A stretch of 64,000 nucleotides of DNA from CBEUVQ01 sp965546615 (GCA_965546615.1 CBEUVQ010000003.1:1-64000), one strand, 5' to 3'; counted from the first letter of the stretch, positions 43,564 through 52,997 are shown. A program made the numbers and translations. Notes: generated by a model from the sequence alone, not told the origin.

Positions 43564-43750
43564 TGTTTAATGCCTCCTTTATTTGTTACTGACATTATTC
43601 CCCGTTAGTTGACTAAATAAACTGTTATTGTAAAAAAATGAATATAATTCCAGCAAAGCAGGAAAAATAACTTTTGTATCTAAATCTATGTAAGGAAAAA
43701 ACATATATTACCGTGTGCTTGAAGATAACGAGATTGGAGGAATAAATTAT

Positions 43751-45208
43751 ATGCCTTTAAAAATTGCTTTCGGCACTGACGGATGGCGGGGAATTATCGC
43801 CGAGGATTTTATATTTGATAATGTGCGCCTTGTTGCCCGGGCGGTGGCAGACTATGTTATTGAAAACGGTCGGCAGCAGCAGGGCTTGGTAGTCGGCTAC
43901 GACAACCGCTTTCTTTCCGACCGCTTTGCGGAAGAAACTGCCGAAGAGCTGAATAAAAAAGGAATACCGGTTTACATCACTGCAAAAGCTGTTCCCACTC
44001 CCGTTACTGCTTATGCCATCAAAGTACATAATGCCGCCGGTGCGGTGATGCTTACCGCCAGCCACAATCCGCCGGAATATAACGGCTTTAAGTTTATTCC
44101 CGAGCATGCCGGTCCGGCGCTGCCGCATGTAACCAAGCAAATTGAAGAGAAAATTAAACAGCAGCAGGATTTAAACTGTCAGTGCGGGGTGGAAGAAGCG
44201 GAAGGGCGCTACGGGCACTTAGTAGAAGAGCATCACCAAGCGGATTACTGTCTCTCCCAGAAGATTGATCCTTTTGATCAGTACGTGGCGCATATTTCGG
44301 AATTGATTGATTTAAAGGCCATTGGCAGGGCGGGATTGAAAATTATCACCGACCCGATGTACGGTGCAGGCATTGGATATCTGGATACGCTGCTGAAACA
44401 GGCGGGGGCAGAGGTAGAAACAATGCATAATTACCGCGATCCGCTGTTTGGCGGCGGAATGCCGGAGCCTACCGGTCAATCGCTTGTTGAGCTGCGCCGG
44501 CGTGTGTTGGAAAGCGGCGCAGATCTCGGGCTGGCGCTGGACGGTGATGCCGACCGCTTCGGCATTATTGATAAAAGCGGCCGGTACATTACGCCTAATC
44601 AGTTTCTGCCGCTGCTGTATTATCATTTGATGGAGGTAAAAGGCTGGCGGGGACCGGCCGCCCGTACGGTAGCCACCACCCATCTGCTGGATCGCATTGC
44701 TGAGAGATACCGGCAAACGGTGGAAGAAACCCCGGTAGGATTTAAATACATCGGCCGGTGCCTGCATGAAAAAGGGGCGATTATCGGCGGTGAGGAAAGC
44801 GGCGGCATGTCTGTTAAGGGGCACATTCCGGAAAAGGATGGTATTTTGGCAAACTTATTGGCTGCCGAGATGGTTGCTTACCACCGCAAAAGTTTATGTG
44901 AACTGCTTGATCAAGTTAATGCGATATTCGGCGAACTGCACAGCAGCCGCTTGGATGTGCGCACTGCACCGGAACAAAAGCCGCGGGTATTGGAAGAGCT
45001 GGCGCAGTTTAATCCCGCTGCCGTTAACGGAATAAAAGTTACCGGGCGGCTGACCATTGACGGCACTAAGCTGCTGCTGGCAGACGGTTCCTGGGTGCTG
45101 GTACGGGCATCGGGTACTGAACCGCTGTTCCGCATTTATGCCGAAGCTGAAAGCAGCGAAAAGGTAGCGGCAATTCAGCAGGAGGTAAAAGAACAATTAA
45201 AGTTATAA
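43751..45208 (+). CDS. Phosphoglucomutase/phosphomannomutase family protein
   Basis: 485 residues from ATG 43751, with GGAGG 11 bases upstream; the frame open from 43715 adds nothing like the family. Alpha-D-phosphohexomutase: FGTDGWRGIIAEDF, catalytic phosphoserine loop TASHNPPEYNGFK, metal loop DGDADRFG, sugar-binding GGEESGGMS, and phosphate-binding RASGTEPLFRIY. Interconverts hexose 6- and 1-phosphates and so could feed GalU directly upstream; mannose versus glucose preference cannot be told. Ends in a terminator. Confidence 0.93.
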   Translation: MPLKIAFGTDGWRGIIAEDFIFDNVRLVARAVADYVIENGRQQQGLVVGYDNRFLSDRFAEETAEELNKKGIPVYITAKAVPTPVTAYAIKVHNAAGAVMLTASHNPPEYNGFKFIPEHAGPALPHVTKQIEEKIKQQQDLNCQCGVEEAEGRYGHLVEEHHQADYCLSQKIDPFDQYVAHISELIDLKAIGRAGLKIITDPMYGAGIGYLDTLLKQAGAEVETMHNYRDPLFGGGMPEPTGQSLVELRRRVLESGADLGLALDGDADRFGIIDKSGRYITPNQFLPLLYYHLMEVKGWRGPAARTVATTHLLDRIAERYRQTVEETPVGFKYIGRCLHEKGAIIGGEESGGMSVKGHIPEKDGILANLLAAEMVAYHRKSLCELLDQVNAIFGELHSSRLDVRTAPEQKPRVLEELAQFNPAAVNGIKVTGRLTIDGTKLLLADGSWVLVRASGTEPLFRIYAEAESSEKVAAIQQEVKEQLKL

Positions 45209-45213
45209 ATGTT

Positions 45214-45241
45214 AAAGCCAGGGTATTTGCCCTGGTTTTAC
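45214..45241 (+). terminator. Rho-independent terminator
   Basis: AAAGCCAGGG / CCCTGGTTTT around TATTTG, followed by more T. Confidence 0.82.
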
Positions 45242-45389
45242 ATTTTCATATTATAAAGGATTTACTTAAATTTTGTAGAAAAAGCAGCAATATGTGTGTT
45301 ACAATTTGACGGTTAACTGCGTCTTATGTTAATGCAATAAAAAATCGACAAGATAATTTTAGGGCGGAGCCCATTTGTGGGGTGTATAT

Positions 45390-47603
45390 GTGCATTCGAT
45401 AAAAACGAGCAAAATTGCTGCTTGGCTGATGACCTGCCTGCTGATTTTAGAGATTGCCACCCCGGCAGCGGCACAAATACTTGCTGCCAAGCCGGAAAAT
45501 GATATCGCCGGCACTGCTATGGGAGTGCCGTTGGTGTGGAACAATCCGGATTTTTTCAGCAGTAACGGCCTTGGACTTACCGGCACCGGTCAGATAATCG
45601 GTGTTGCGGATACCGGGCTGGGCAGCGGCAAAATGGATGATCTGCACGTTGATTTAAAAGACAAAATTATCGGCGTACAAGACTACAGCGGTGACGGCTG
45701 GGATGACCCCTTCGGCCATGGTACGCACATTGCCGCATCCATCGTGGGCAGCGGGGAGAAGTCCGGCGGGCGACTGAAAGGTATTGCCCCCGGTGCACAG
45801 CTGTATTTTCAGGCTGCCCATGAGCGGACAAGCGACACTTTGAAAATACCGGATGTGTATGATTTGCTGGCCGATGCCTACGACAACGGAGTGCGCATTC
45901 ATTCCAACAGTTGGGGTGTTGACGAAACCGGCGGTGAGTATGATAAACAGGCGCGATCGCTGGACGAGTTTGTTTGGGAGCATCCCGATATGCTGGTGCT
46001 GAAATCGGCGGGGAACTTTGCCGACGGAGCATCACCAATGGTTACTTCCCCCGGCGCGGCGAAAAATGCCATTACGGTAGGTGCCACTGAAAGTCCGCGC
46101 GGGATTGACAGCGACTCTGACAATCCGTATCAAGTGGCTTCGTTCAGCAGCCGGGGTACCGAAGACGGCCGCATTAAACCGGACTTAGTGGCCCCCGGTT
46201 CGTGGGTGCTGTCGGCGTCGCAATCTTCGTCGTATGCTTATCTTTCCGGCACCAGTATGGCCAATGCAATGGCCACCGGGGCAGCGGCGTTAACCAGGCA
46301 GTATTTTACCGATGTAGAAAAGGTTCAGCCTTCGGCAGCATTGATTAAAGCGGCGCTGATTTACGGAGCTAAAGAACTGCCGGGAGAACCCCGTCAAAAT
46401 CAAGGCTTTGGCATGATTGACCTGCAGGCATCGTTAATGCCTCTTTCTGAAGACGCCGCTTGGTTTTTAGACGGCATTGAAATTAAAACCGGCGGGGTTT
46501 ACCGCTATAAGTTTACTTCAGATGGACAAGCTCCGCTGCGGGCAGCGCTGGTGTGGAATGATTACCCAAACCAAAGCGGTGCGGAGCAGGCACTGGTTAA
46601 CGATTTGGACTTAAAGATCATCACTCCCGACGGCCGTGAATTGTGGGGAAACAATGTCGTTGGCGGTGACCGCAAAAACAATGTGGAAGTGCTGACGTTA
46701 AAAACACCGGCGGCCGGTGACTATATTGTTGAGGTGAAAGGCACCAAGGTGATAGAAGGCCCGCAGCGGTTCAGCTTGATTTACGGAGAGACACCGCTGC
46801 GGGGTGTAGTGAAGCAAACCGCTGAAGGGGTGCAGGTTAAAGCGATTGACGGAACGGTGCTGCCGATTGATCCGCAGCTGGCTGTTCAACTGGTTAAAGA
46901 TAACAAACTGGAAGACAGTGTACCTGTCAGCGAGCTGCCGGCGGAAACAAGCGTATATTATTTGCCGCAGCAGTCCGGTTCGGAAGGTAAACTGGCCGGT
47001 CTTTACGATGTTGGTTACGCAGTATTAACCGGTCGACTGATTTTAAACAGAAATATTGTTTATCAAGACACTGAAAATCACTGGGCGGAAGAAGTGATTG
47101 CGGAAATGTCGCAGCTGAATATGGTAGGCGGCTTTCCTGACGGTACTTTTCGCCCTGACGAACAAGTTACCCGGGCGCAGTTTGCCGCAATGCTGGTAAG
47201 AGCGATGAAGATGGTGGAATCGCCAAGTGATGCGGCGGAGTTTTATGATGTGCCGGCGGATTCGTGGTTCCGGGGAGCTGTAGGGGCGGCGGTGAACGCC
47301 GGTTTGGTGGTGGGTTATACCGAGCACACCTTTGCCCCAAATGATCCCGTCACCCGGGAACAAATGGCGGTAATGGCGGCGCGGGCGCTTTACGGCGGTA
47401 AGACACCTTACAGCTCGGAAGACACCACGCTGGAACGATACACCGATTTAGAACAAATCAGCCTGTGGGCACGTCCTGCGGTGTCGCTGGCGGTACAAAG
47501 CGGGCTGCTGTCCGGGCGCGCTGAGGACAGGTTTGCCCCGCAGAACACCACCACCCGGGCGGAAGCGGCAGCGGTATTGGAACGCATATTGGATGAATTG
47601 TAG
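45390..47603 (+). CDS. SLH-anchored subtilisin-like serine protease (S8)
   Basis: 737 residues from GTG 45390 (GGGGTG upstream; the TTG at 45375 is less well placed). Signal peptide to about PAAA. The S8 triad is complete: Asp74 (IGVADTGLG), His110 (FGHGTHIAAS) and Ser289 (LSGTSMANAMATG). No propeptide is evident: the mature start is close to the catalytic domain. A beta-sandwich follows (about 365-475; YRYKFTSDGQAPLRAALVWND, DLDLKIITPDGRELWGN) as in KP-43-type subtilases, then three SLH modules (about 555-737; ENHWAEEVIAEMSQLNMVGG, DSWFRGAVGAAVNAGLVVGY, SLWARPAVSLAVQSGLLSGR). A surface-bound protease for processing or turnover of wall proteins. Confidence 0.93.
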   Translation: MHSIKTSKIAAWLMTCLLILEIATPAAAQILAAKPENDIAGTAMGVPLVWNNPDFFSSNGLGLTGTGQIIGVADTGLGSGKMDDLHVDLKDKIIGVQDYSGDGWDDPFGHGTHIAASIVGSGEKSGGRLKGIAPGAQLYFQAAHERTSDTLKIPDVYDLLADAYDNGVRIHSNSWGVDETGGEYDKQARSLDEFVWEHPDMLVLKSAGNFADGASPMVTSPGAAKNAITVGATESPRGIDSDSDNPYQVASFSSRGTEDGRIKPDLVAPGSWVLSASQSSSYAYLSGTSMANAMATGAAALTRQYFTDVEKVQPSAALIKAALIYGAKELPGEPRQNQGFGMIDLQASLMPLSEDAAWFLDGIEIKTGGVYRYKFTSDGQAPLRAALVWNDYPNQSGAEQALVNDLDLKIITPDGRELWGNNVVGGDRKNNVEVLTLKTPAAGDYIVEVKGTKVIEGPQRFSLIYGETPLRGVVKQTAEGVQVKAIDGTVLPIDPQLAVQLVKDNKLEDSVPVSELPAETSVYYLPQQSGSEGKLAGLYDVGYAVLTGRLILNRNIVYQDTENHWAEEVIAEMSQLNMVGGFPDGTFRPDEQVTRAQFAAMLVRAMKMVESPSDAAEFYDVPADSWFRGAVGAAVNAGLVVGYTEHTFAPNDPVTREQMAVMAARALYGGKTPYSSEDTTLERYTDLEQISLWARPAVSLAVQSGLLSGRAEDRFAPQNTTTRAEAAAVLERILDEL

Positions 47604-47607
47604 ACAG

Positions 47608-47727
47608 CGGGCGGGTTTATATAACCCGCCTCATATATTTTGTAAAACATACTGATAAATGCGCAGCGGGCGGCTTTTATGCCGCTCCGCCGGCAGGCTG
47701 TAGGGAACGACGCCCTCGTCGTTCCGT
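47608..47727. repeat. Palindromic repeat cluster 9
   Basis: GCGGGC-GGGTTTATATAACCCGCC (47608-47632), a GGGCGGC..GCCGCTCC unit (47665-47690) and a well-kept AACGACG/CGTCGTT unit with GTAGGG and CCGT ends (47700-47727). Confidence 0.78.
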
Positions 47728-47854
47728 CAAACAGGTGTCCCAATAAAATAAAAAACCAATTGCAGGAAAACGGGATGTGTTGTTGAATATTAATTCGTTG
47801 CTTTGTTGTAAATAATGTAGATTAGGCAAATATCATAAACACTTGGAGGTAGCA

Positions 47855-49432
47855 ATGACAGCAACCGGAAGAGCAATAGCCCGGGCTACCGTGGTTATTG
47901 CAGTAATTAATTTAACATCTAAGCTGCTGGGATTTATTCGCGATATGGTTATTGCCCGGGAATTTGGCGCTACCGGGGCTACCGATGCTTACTTGGTGGC
48001 TTACACCGTCCCCTATGTGCTGATGAATATTTTGGCCATTGCGCTCGCCACCGTGGTGGTGCCGATTTTCAGCGAATACCAATCCAAAGGTCAGCGTCAG
48101 GAGGCGTGGAGGCTGTTTGCCACCGTTACAAATTTAACGGCGCTGGCCTTTGCTGTTTTGTCAGGTATCGGCATGCTGGGTGCGCCTTTTTTGGTGAAAA
48201 TTATTGCCCCGGGGTTAAGCCCGGAAGTTTCTCAGCTCACTGTTGAGTTAACCAGAATTATGCTGCCGATGCTGGTATTTATGGGGGTATCGACGTTATT
48301 TAACGGCCTTTTAAATGCCAACAATGTTTTTGCGCTGCCGGCATTTACCATTGTGCTGGCGAACAGTGTGGTAATTATTTCCACGCTGACGCTGGGCAAA
48401 GTGATGGGGATACACGGGGTGGCATTGGGCACAATGCTTGGTATGGTGCTGGCCGCTGTCGTGCAGGTGCCGAAGCTTTATCGCATCGGTTTCCGGCCGC
48501 GGTTTGACTTTGATTGGCACAATCCCGGTGCCAAAAAGGTAATGGCGATGATGTTTCCGGTGGCGTTGGGTGTATCGGTAAACCAGCTGTATATCATTAT
48601 CGACCGTATGCTTGCCTCCGGACTGGCGGAGGGCAGCATTTCCGCTTTAAACTATGCCAATAAACTGATACTGCTGCCGCTGGGTTTGTTTGTGATGGCC
48701 ATCGGCACAGCTTTTTATCCTACGCTTACCCGCCAGGCGGTGGATTCATCTGCCGGTAACATGGCGGATACACTGCGTCGGGCGTTTCGCATGGTGGTGC
48801 TGCTTTCGCTGCCCGCCGGGGTAGGTTTGTTTGTACTGCGCTATCCCATTGTTAAGCTGCTTTTTGAACGGGGTGCTTTTGATGCCCGTGCTACCGAAAT
48901 GACTGCTTTTGCACTGCTGTTCTTCAGCATCGGTTTGGTGGGTCAGTCAGTAAACGTTATTTTAACCAGAGGGTTTTACGCACTGCATGACACCCGCACA
49001 CCGGTAAAATTAACTATTGTGACAGTGCTGATTAACTTAGCTTTTAGTTTGATGCTGATTGGTGTGCTGCAGCACGGCGGCTTGGCGCTGGCCAATTCAA
49101 TTGCGGCACTGGCAAACACTGCGATGCTGGGCTGGTTTTTGGCACGGAAAATTAAAAACCTTTGGAACGCGCAGATGCTTATTTTTGCTTTTCAAGTGCT
49201 GTTGGCTTCCGGAATTATGGGGGTTGTTGTTCATTATACCAACAGCTGTGTGCAAACCGCTTTTGCCGGTTTCGGTTCATTGGGTTTGGCGATGCAGGTG
49301 GCGGCGGCAATATCCGCCGGCATTGCGGTGTATGGTTTGGCGGCGGCAGTGCTGCGCATAGAAGAAACCTCATTGTTTATTGCTTACGGCAGGCGTTTCT
49401 TGGCTTCCCGCTTGGCATCCCGTTCGAGATAA
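47855..49432 (+). CDS. murJ: Lipid II flippase MurJ
   Basis: 525 residues from ATG 47855, with GGAGG five bases upstream; the TTG at 47843 lies in that ribosome binding site. About 14 membrane segments with MVIN features: NLTSKLLGFIRDMVIAREFGA, VKLLFERGAFDA, LTRGFYALHDTRTP. Moves lipid II across the membrane for peptidoglycan synthesis. Base composition and codon use match the surrounding housekeeping genes, unlike the AT-rich copy at 19962, so this is the better candidate for the general flippase. Confidence 0.92.
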   Translation: MTATGRAIARATVVIAVINLTSKLLGFIRDMVIAREFGATGATDAYLVAYTVPYVLMNILAIALATVVVPIFSEYQSKGQRQEAWRLFATVTNLTALAFAVLSGIGMLGAPFLVKIIAPGLSPEVSQLTVELTRIMLPMLVFMGVSTLFNGLLNANNVFALPAFTIVLANSVVIISTLTLGKVMGIHGVALGTMLGMVLAAVVQVPKLYRIGFRPRFDFDWHNPGAKKVMAMMFPVALGVSVNQLYIIIDRMLASGLAEGSISALNYANKLILLPLGLFVMAIGTAFYPTLTRQAVDSSAGNMADTLRRAFRMVVLLSLPAGVGLFVLRYPIVKLLFERGAFDARATEMTAFALLFFSIGLVGQSVNVILTRGFYALHDTRTPVKLTIVTVLINLAFSLMLIGVLQHGGLALANSIAALANTAMLGWFLARKIKNLWNAQMLIFAFQVLLASGIMGVVVHYTNSCVQTAFAGFGSLGLAMQVAAAISAGIAVYGLAAAVLRIEETSLFIAYGRRFLASRLASRSR

Positions 49433-49495
49433 CGGCAGAAAAAATGTCACCGTTTAACTTTTCCCGGCATATTCTGGGTTAAAGGGGGTGACAGC

Positions 49496-49738
49496 GTGTT
49501 TAAAGCAACCGAGCTGTCGAAGCGGGATATTATCAACATCAGCGACGGAACAAAGTTGGGTTCAATAATAGACATGCATTTTGACATGAGCAGTGCACGG
49601 ATAAAGGCAATTGTGGTCGCCCCGTCCCGCAGGATGGGAATGTTCCGCGCCGGACGGGATGTGGTAATACCGTGGGAAAAGATCATCAAATTTGGTCGTG
49701 ATGCGATACTGGTGGAAATAGATTCGCTGCCGAGATAA
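49496..49738 (+). CDS. YlmC/YmxH-family PRC-barrel sporulation-associated protein
   Basis: 80 residues, the full family length. Small PRC-barrel: KATELSKRDIINISDGTKLG, IDMHFDMSSARIKAIVV, DVVIPWEKIIKFGRDAILVE. Members are found in spore formers and some are sigma-E or sigma-G regulated; molecular role unknown, probably protein or RNA docking. GTG start with AGGGGGTGA five bases upstream. It stands between murJ and the metK riboswitch. Confidence 0.88.
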   Translation: MFKATELSKRDIINISDGTKLGSIIDMHFDMSSARIKAIVVAPSRRMGMFRAGRDVVIPWEKIIKFGRDAILVEIDSLPR

Positions 49739-49746
49739 AATATATT

Positions 49747-49775
49747 TTGACATTATTATTGGGTTCTGTTAAGAT
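49747..49775 (+). promoter_or_regulatory. Sigma-A promoter of metK
   Basis: TTGACA, 17-base spacer, TAAGAT; the transcript would start about 25-30 bases before the SAM riboswitch. Confidence 0.85.
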
Positions 49776-49804
49776 ATTCACGGATTTAGAAAAGTAAATA
49801 ACTG

Positions 49805-49954
49805 CATTTTCTCATCAAGAGAGGTGGAGGGACTGGCCCGATGAAACCCGGCAACCTACGGAAGGTGCCAATTCCTGCGCAGCTGTGAAGGCCTGCGGAA
49901 GATGAGCAACTTGTTGCTTGCGCAAACCTCTCCGTGCCTGCGGAGGGGTTTTTT
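49805..49954 (+). ncRNA. SAM-I (S-box) riboswitch with terminator
   Basis: Class-I SAM aptamer: P1 CTCATC (49811-49816)/GATGAG (49901-49906), the conserved AGAGGTGGAGGGACTGGCCC and ATGAAACCCGGCAACC segments and GGTGCCAATTCC. A terminator follows: ACCTCTCCG (49926-49934)/CGGAGGGGT (49941-49949) with T6. GAGAGGT in the aptamer (49819-49825) is complementary to ACCTCTC of the terminator and can form the antiterminator. High SAM should therefore stop transcription before metK. Confidence 0.97.
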
Positions 49955-50071
49955 AACGGGTGCGGTGCTGCACATGATAAATAATTTGCTGCAAAGAATA
50001 ATATAAATGTCTGTCGATTTTGGGTACAACCCTGATGATATGATACTAATTTAAGGAGGTATAACATAAAA

Positions 50072-51253
50072 TTGTCTAAAATGCTGTTTACATCGGAATC
50101 AGTCACTGAGGGGCATCCCGATAAAGTAGCCGACCAAATTTCTGATTCGATACTGGATGAAATATTGGCCAAAGACCCTGACGCGCGGGTGGCCTGCGAA
50201 ACTTTTGTCACTACCGGCCTGGTGATGGTGGGCGGAGAAATCAGCACTGACTGTTATGTGGACATCCCTAAAGTTGTGCGCCGTACTCTGCTGGATATTG
50301 GTTATACGCGGGCGAAATACGGCTTTGACGGAGATACTTGTGCGGTACTGACTGCTATTGATGAGCAGTCTCCCGACATTGCCCAAGGTGTGGATAAAGC
50401 TTTAGAATCAAGAGAAGGCTTAACCGAGGATGAGCTGAACAGTATTGGTGCGGGTGACCAAGGAATGATGTTTGGCTTTGCTGCCAACGAAACCCCCGAA
50501 CTAATGCCGATGCCGATATCGCTGGCACATAAGCTTACCCGCCGCTTAGCGGAAGTGCGTAAAAACGGGGTGCTGGATTATCTGCGCCCGGACGGGAAAA
50601 GCCAAGTAACTGTTGAATACGTTGACGGCAGACCGGTGCGGGTGGATACCGTAGTTATTTCTACACAGCATCACCCCGATGTAGATCAGGAAACAATTAG
50701 AAAAGATATTATTGAAAAAGTTATTCTGCCTGTTCTGCCGCAGGAGTTGGTGGATGACAAAATTCGTTACTTTATCAACCCCACCGGTAAGTTTGTAGTC
50801 GGCGGTCCGCACGGTGATGCCGGTTTAACGGGACGGAAGATTATTGTGGATACATACGGCGGTTACGCCCGTCACGGCGGCGGTGCTTTTTCCGGCAAAG
50901 ATCCCACAAAGGTTGACCGCAGTGCTGCTTATGCTGCCCGCTATGTGGCAAAGAACATTGTGGCCGCTGGTTTGGCAGACCGCTGTGAAATTCAATTGGC
51001 TTATGCCATTGGTGTCGCGCAGCCGGTATCTGTCATGGTAGATACCTTTGGCACCGGTAAAGTGAGTGAAGAACGCTTGGTGGAATTGATTAAAAAGCAT
51101 TTTGATCTGCGCCCGGCGGCAATTATTCGCGATTTGGATTTGCGCCGTCCGATATACCGTCAGGTGGCTGCTTACGGTCATTTTGGCCGCCACGATCTCG
51201 ACCTGCCGTGGGAGCGCACTGATAAAGCAGAAGCGTTAAAAGCGGATAGATAA
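50072..51253 (+). CDS. metK: S-adenosylmethionine synthetase
   Basis: 393 residues from TTG 50072, with AAGGAGGT 11 bases upstream. Makes SAM from ATP and methionine. Motifs: SESVTEGHPDKVADQISD at the N-terminus, GAGDQGMMFGFA (ATP-binding signature), and GGGAFSGKDPTKVDRSAAY (P-loop-like signature); GPHGDAGLTGRKIIVDTYGG completes the active site. Controlled by the SAM riboswitch at 49805-49954 acting on its own product. Followed by a long inverted repeat that may end the transcript. Confidence 0.98.
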   Translation: MSKMLFTSESVTEGHPDKVADQISDSILDEILAKDPDARVACETFVTTGLVMVGGEISTDCYVDIPKVVRRTLLDIGYTRAKYGFDGDTCAVLTAIDEQSPDIAQGVDKALESREGLTEDELNSIGAGDQGMMFGFAANETPELMPMPISLAHKLTRRLAEVRKNGVLDYLRPDGKSQVTVEYVDGRPVRVDTVVISTQHHPDVDQETIRKDIIEKVILPVLPQELVDDKIRYFINPTGKFVVGGPHGDAGLTGRKIIVDTYGGYARHGGGAFSGKDPTKVDRSAAYAARYVAKNIVAAGLADRCEIQLAYAIGVAQPVSVMVDTFGTGKVSEERLVELIKKHFDLRPAAIIRDLDLRRPIYRQVAAYGHFGRHDLDLPWERTDKAEALKADR

Positions 51254-51267
51254 AATTTCCATAATGC

Positions 51268-51334
51268 GGCCCGGCACCTGCTGCTGCCCGCGTACATATT
51301 CTGCAGTACGGGGGTGATTAAATGGTGCCGGGCC
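51268..51334 (+). promoter_or_regulatory. Long hairpin covering the next gene's start (terminator or translation block)
   Basis: GGCCCGGCACC (51268-51278) pairs with GGTGCCGGGCC (51324-51334), and inside it CCCGCGTAC (51287-51295) pairs with GTACGGGGG (51306-51314). The 3' arms include the ribosome binding site GGGGGTG and begin two bases after the A of the ATG at 51322. AATTTTATTT follows. It may end the metK transcript and also keep the next gene's start closed. Confidence 0.6.
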
Positions 51335-51702
51335 AATTTTATTTGGAGTTAACGGCAGCGGCTTTTTGCTTTTGGCTGTTGGCGGTGCTGCTTGTGTATC
51401 AGCGCCATCGATATGCAGGCGGTAAAACACTGACTGTCCTAGTGCAGGATCAAGCTGAAGAAATGGAGGGTTTTGTCCGTCAACTGGTTAGAAATAACCC
51501 GGGACATCACTTGGTGCTGATAGACACCGGCAGCAGCGACCAAACAGCAGAAATCTTAAAGCGGATGATGCCGGTATTTGGTTTTGCGCTGTCAGAGCAT
51601 AAAAAAGGCGGCTGTCCGCATGAGGGAATGTGCTGCGATGTTCGCGGTTTAAAAGGTAAACAGTTGGTAAATTTAGATTTGTTTAAACAGTTATCCCTAT
51701 AA
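51322..51702 (+). CDS. Small membrane protein with glycosyltransferase-2-like segment
   Basis: 126 residues. One N-terminal membrane segment (about 9-28) and a cytoplasmic part whose LTVLVQDQAEEMEGFVRQLV and HLVLIDTGSSDQTAEILKRM resemble the first two strands of a GT-A (GT2) fold (VVDDGSTDxT), but the rest of the transferase is missing. The C-terminus has a Cys pair and a third Cys (GGCPHEGMCCDVRG). It could be a truncated transferase or a small family using this half-fold for another purpose. Ribosome binding site GGGGGTG is inside the hairpin described above. Confidence 0.65.
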   Translation: MVPGQFYLELTAAAFCFWLLAVLLVYQRHRYAGGKTLTVLVQDQAEEMEGFVRQLVRNNPGHHLVLIDTGSSDQTAEILKRMMPVFGFALSEHKKGGCPHEGMCCDVRGLKGKQLVNLDLFKQLSL

Positions 51703-51781
51703 CAAAAAAAGGAAAGAAGCAGTAGATGTCGAATAATCAACAAAAATACAGTTATTGATGTTTGTTGAAGGGTTTGGTATT

Positions 51782-52966
51782 ATGCGTGGGCGCACCGTGC
51801 TTTATATTCTTTACACTTGGCTGGTGATATTCGCCGGGATTTTTGTACTGTATAAGCTGTTTCCTGCTTTAAATATCGATGCCGGCCGCGAACTTTTGCT
51901 GATGGCCGCCCTGATTATTGCCGCTGAGTGGTTTGCGGTAACTTCGCCTCATGGGGTGGTTTCGTGCGGCTTTGCTGTGCTGCTGGCAGTGTTTTTGATT
52001 TACGGTGGGGCAGAGGCTGCCTATGTTGCCGGAGTGGCGTCGCTGATTGGTCAGGGAGTTGCCAACCGTGGTAACCCGCTGCGCACTACGGTGTTTAATG
52101 CTGCCCAGTATGTGTTGGCTGCTTACTGTGCCTATACCGCTTTTATTTACAGCGGAGGTAAAGAAGCCGCCGGTTTGGACGGCGGCGTTTTTTCGCTGTT
52201 TGTGTTTACTGCTGTTTACTTTGCAGTTAACCATTTTTTGGTTTATTTGTATCATCTGCCGCAGAAAAATATTTACCCTGCTTTAAATTGGGCTGATGCC
52301 ATGAAATGGGATGCCTTTTCCTATTTAATCACCGTCCCGGTGGGAATTTTGATGATGCTGTTATACAGCGGCAGCGGAATTGTTGGGGCAGTTCTTTTAT
52401 TTGTTCCGTTTATCGCGCTGCAGCATATTTTAAAGATGTACGTTAACTTAGAGATGGCTACCCGTGAGCTGACCGCTCTTTACCACATTTCCGTCCGCTT
52501 GGCGACTTCTGATTTAGACAAGCTGTTGGAGCTGGTGTTGAAAGAATTGAAGCGTATTGTCGGCTATCACAGTGCGCTGGTTTATATTTGGCGTGAAGAT
52601 AAGGATTGTTATGTGCCGATGGCTGTCAACAGCCCGGTTGCCCGCCATTTAAAGCGGCTGCCGGTGTATAAAGGAGAGGGATTTGCCGGTGCGGTGGCGG
52701 AAAATCAACAGCCGCTGCTGGTGCAGGATGTGCGTCGTCACCCCCGGTTGAGAGAAGAACCGGGTCTGCCGCAGGTAATGCGTTCGCTGATGGCTGTACC
52801 GCTGGTTTCTTCCAGCGGTGTGGTGGGCATCATTGTTGTCGGCAGCAGAATACCCAACAGTTTTGACCGCCATCACCTGCATATACTGACCGTTATATCC
52901 GGTCAGGCGTCATTGGCTGTTTCCAATGCGATGTTAAGCAACCGCCTGCGTTTGTTTTTTAATTAG
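51782..52966 (+). CDS. Membrane protein with C-terminal GAF domain
   Basis: 394 residues from ATG 51782 (GAAGGG nine bases upstream; the ATG pair at 51755 has no ribosome binding site). Seven or so membrane segments (about 1-215) are followed by a helical linker and a GAF domain (about 230-385: LDKLLELVLKELKRIVGYHSAL, GFAGAVAENQQPLLVQDVRR, SLMAVPLVSSSGVVGIIVVG). There is no kinase, GGDEF or HD output domain, so it is either a sensor that signals by contact or one that lost its output. The N-terminal region resembles the membrane sensor part of some HD-GYP proteins. Confidence 0.8.
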   Translation: MRGRTVLYILYTWLVIFAGIFVLYKLFPALNIDAGRELLLMAALIIAAEWFAVTSPHGVVSCGFAVLLAVFLIYGGAEAAYVAGVASLIGQGVANRGNPLRTTVFNAAQYVLAAYCAYTAFIYSGGKEAAGLDGGVFSLFVFTAVYFAVNHFLVYLYHLPQKNIYPALNWADAMKWDAFSYLITVPVGILMMLLYSGSGIVGAVLLFVPFIALQHILKMYVNLEMATRELTALYHISVRLATSDLDKLLELVLKELKRIVGYHSALVYIWREDKDCYVPMAVNSPVARHLKRLPVYKGEGFAGAVAENQQPLLVQDVRRHPRLREEPGLPQVMRSLMAVPLVSSSGVVGIIVVGSRIPNSFDRHHLHILTVISGQASLAVSNAMLSNRLRLFFN

Positions 52967-52997
52967 GCGGCTTGTTTACTTTAAGGGGGCATTTCTG

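Noticed and set aside
43715..43750. Longer N-terminus of the phosphohexomutase
   Set aside because: The extra 12 codons contain the ribosome binding site of the ATG at 43751 and do not match the family start.
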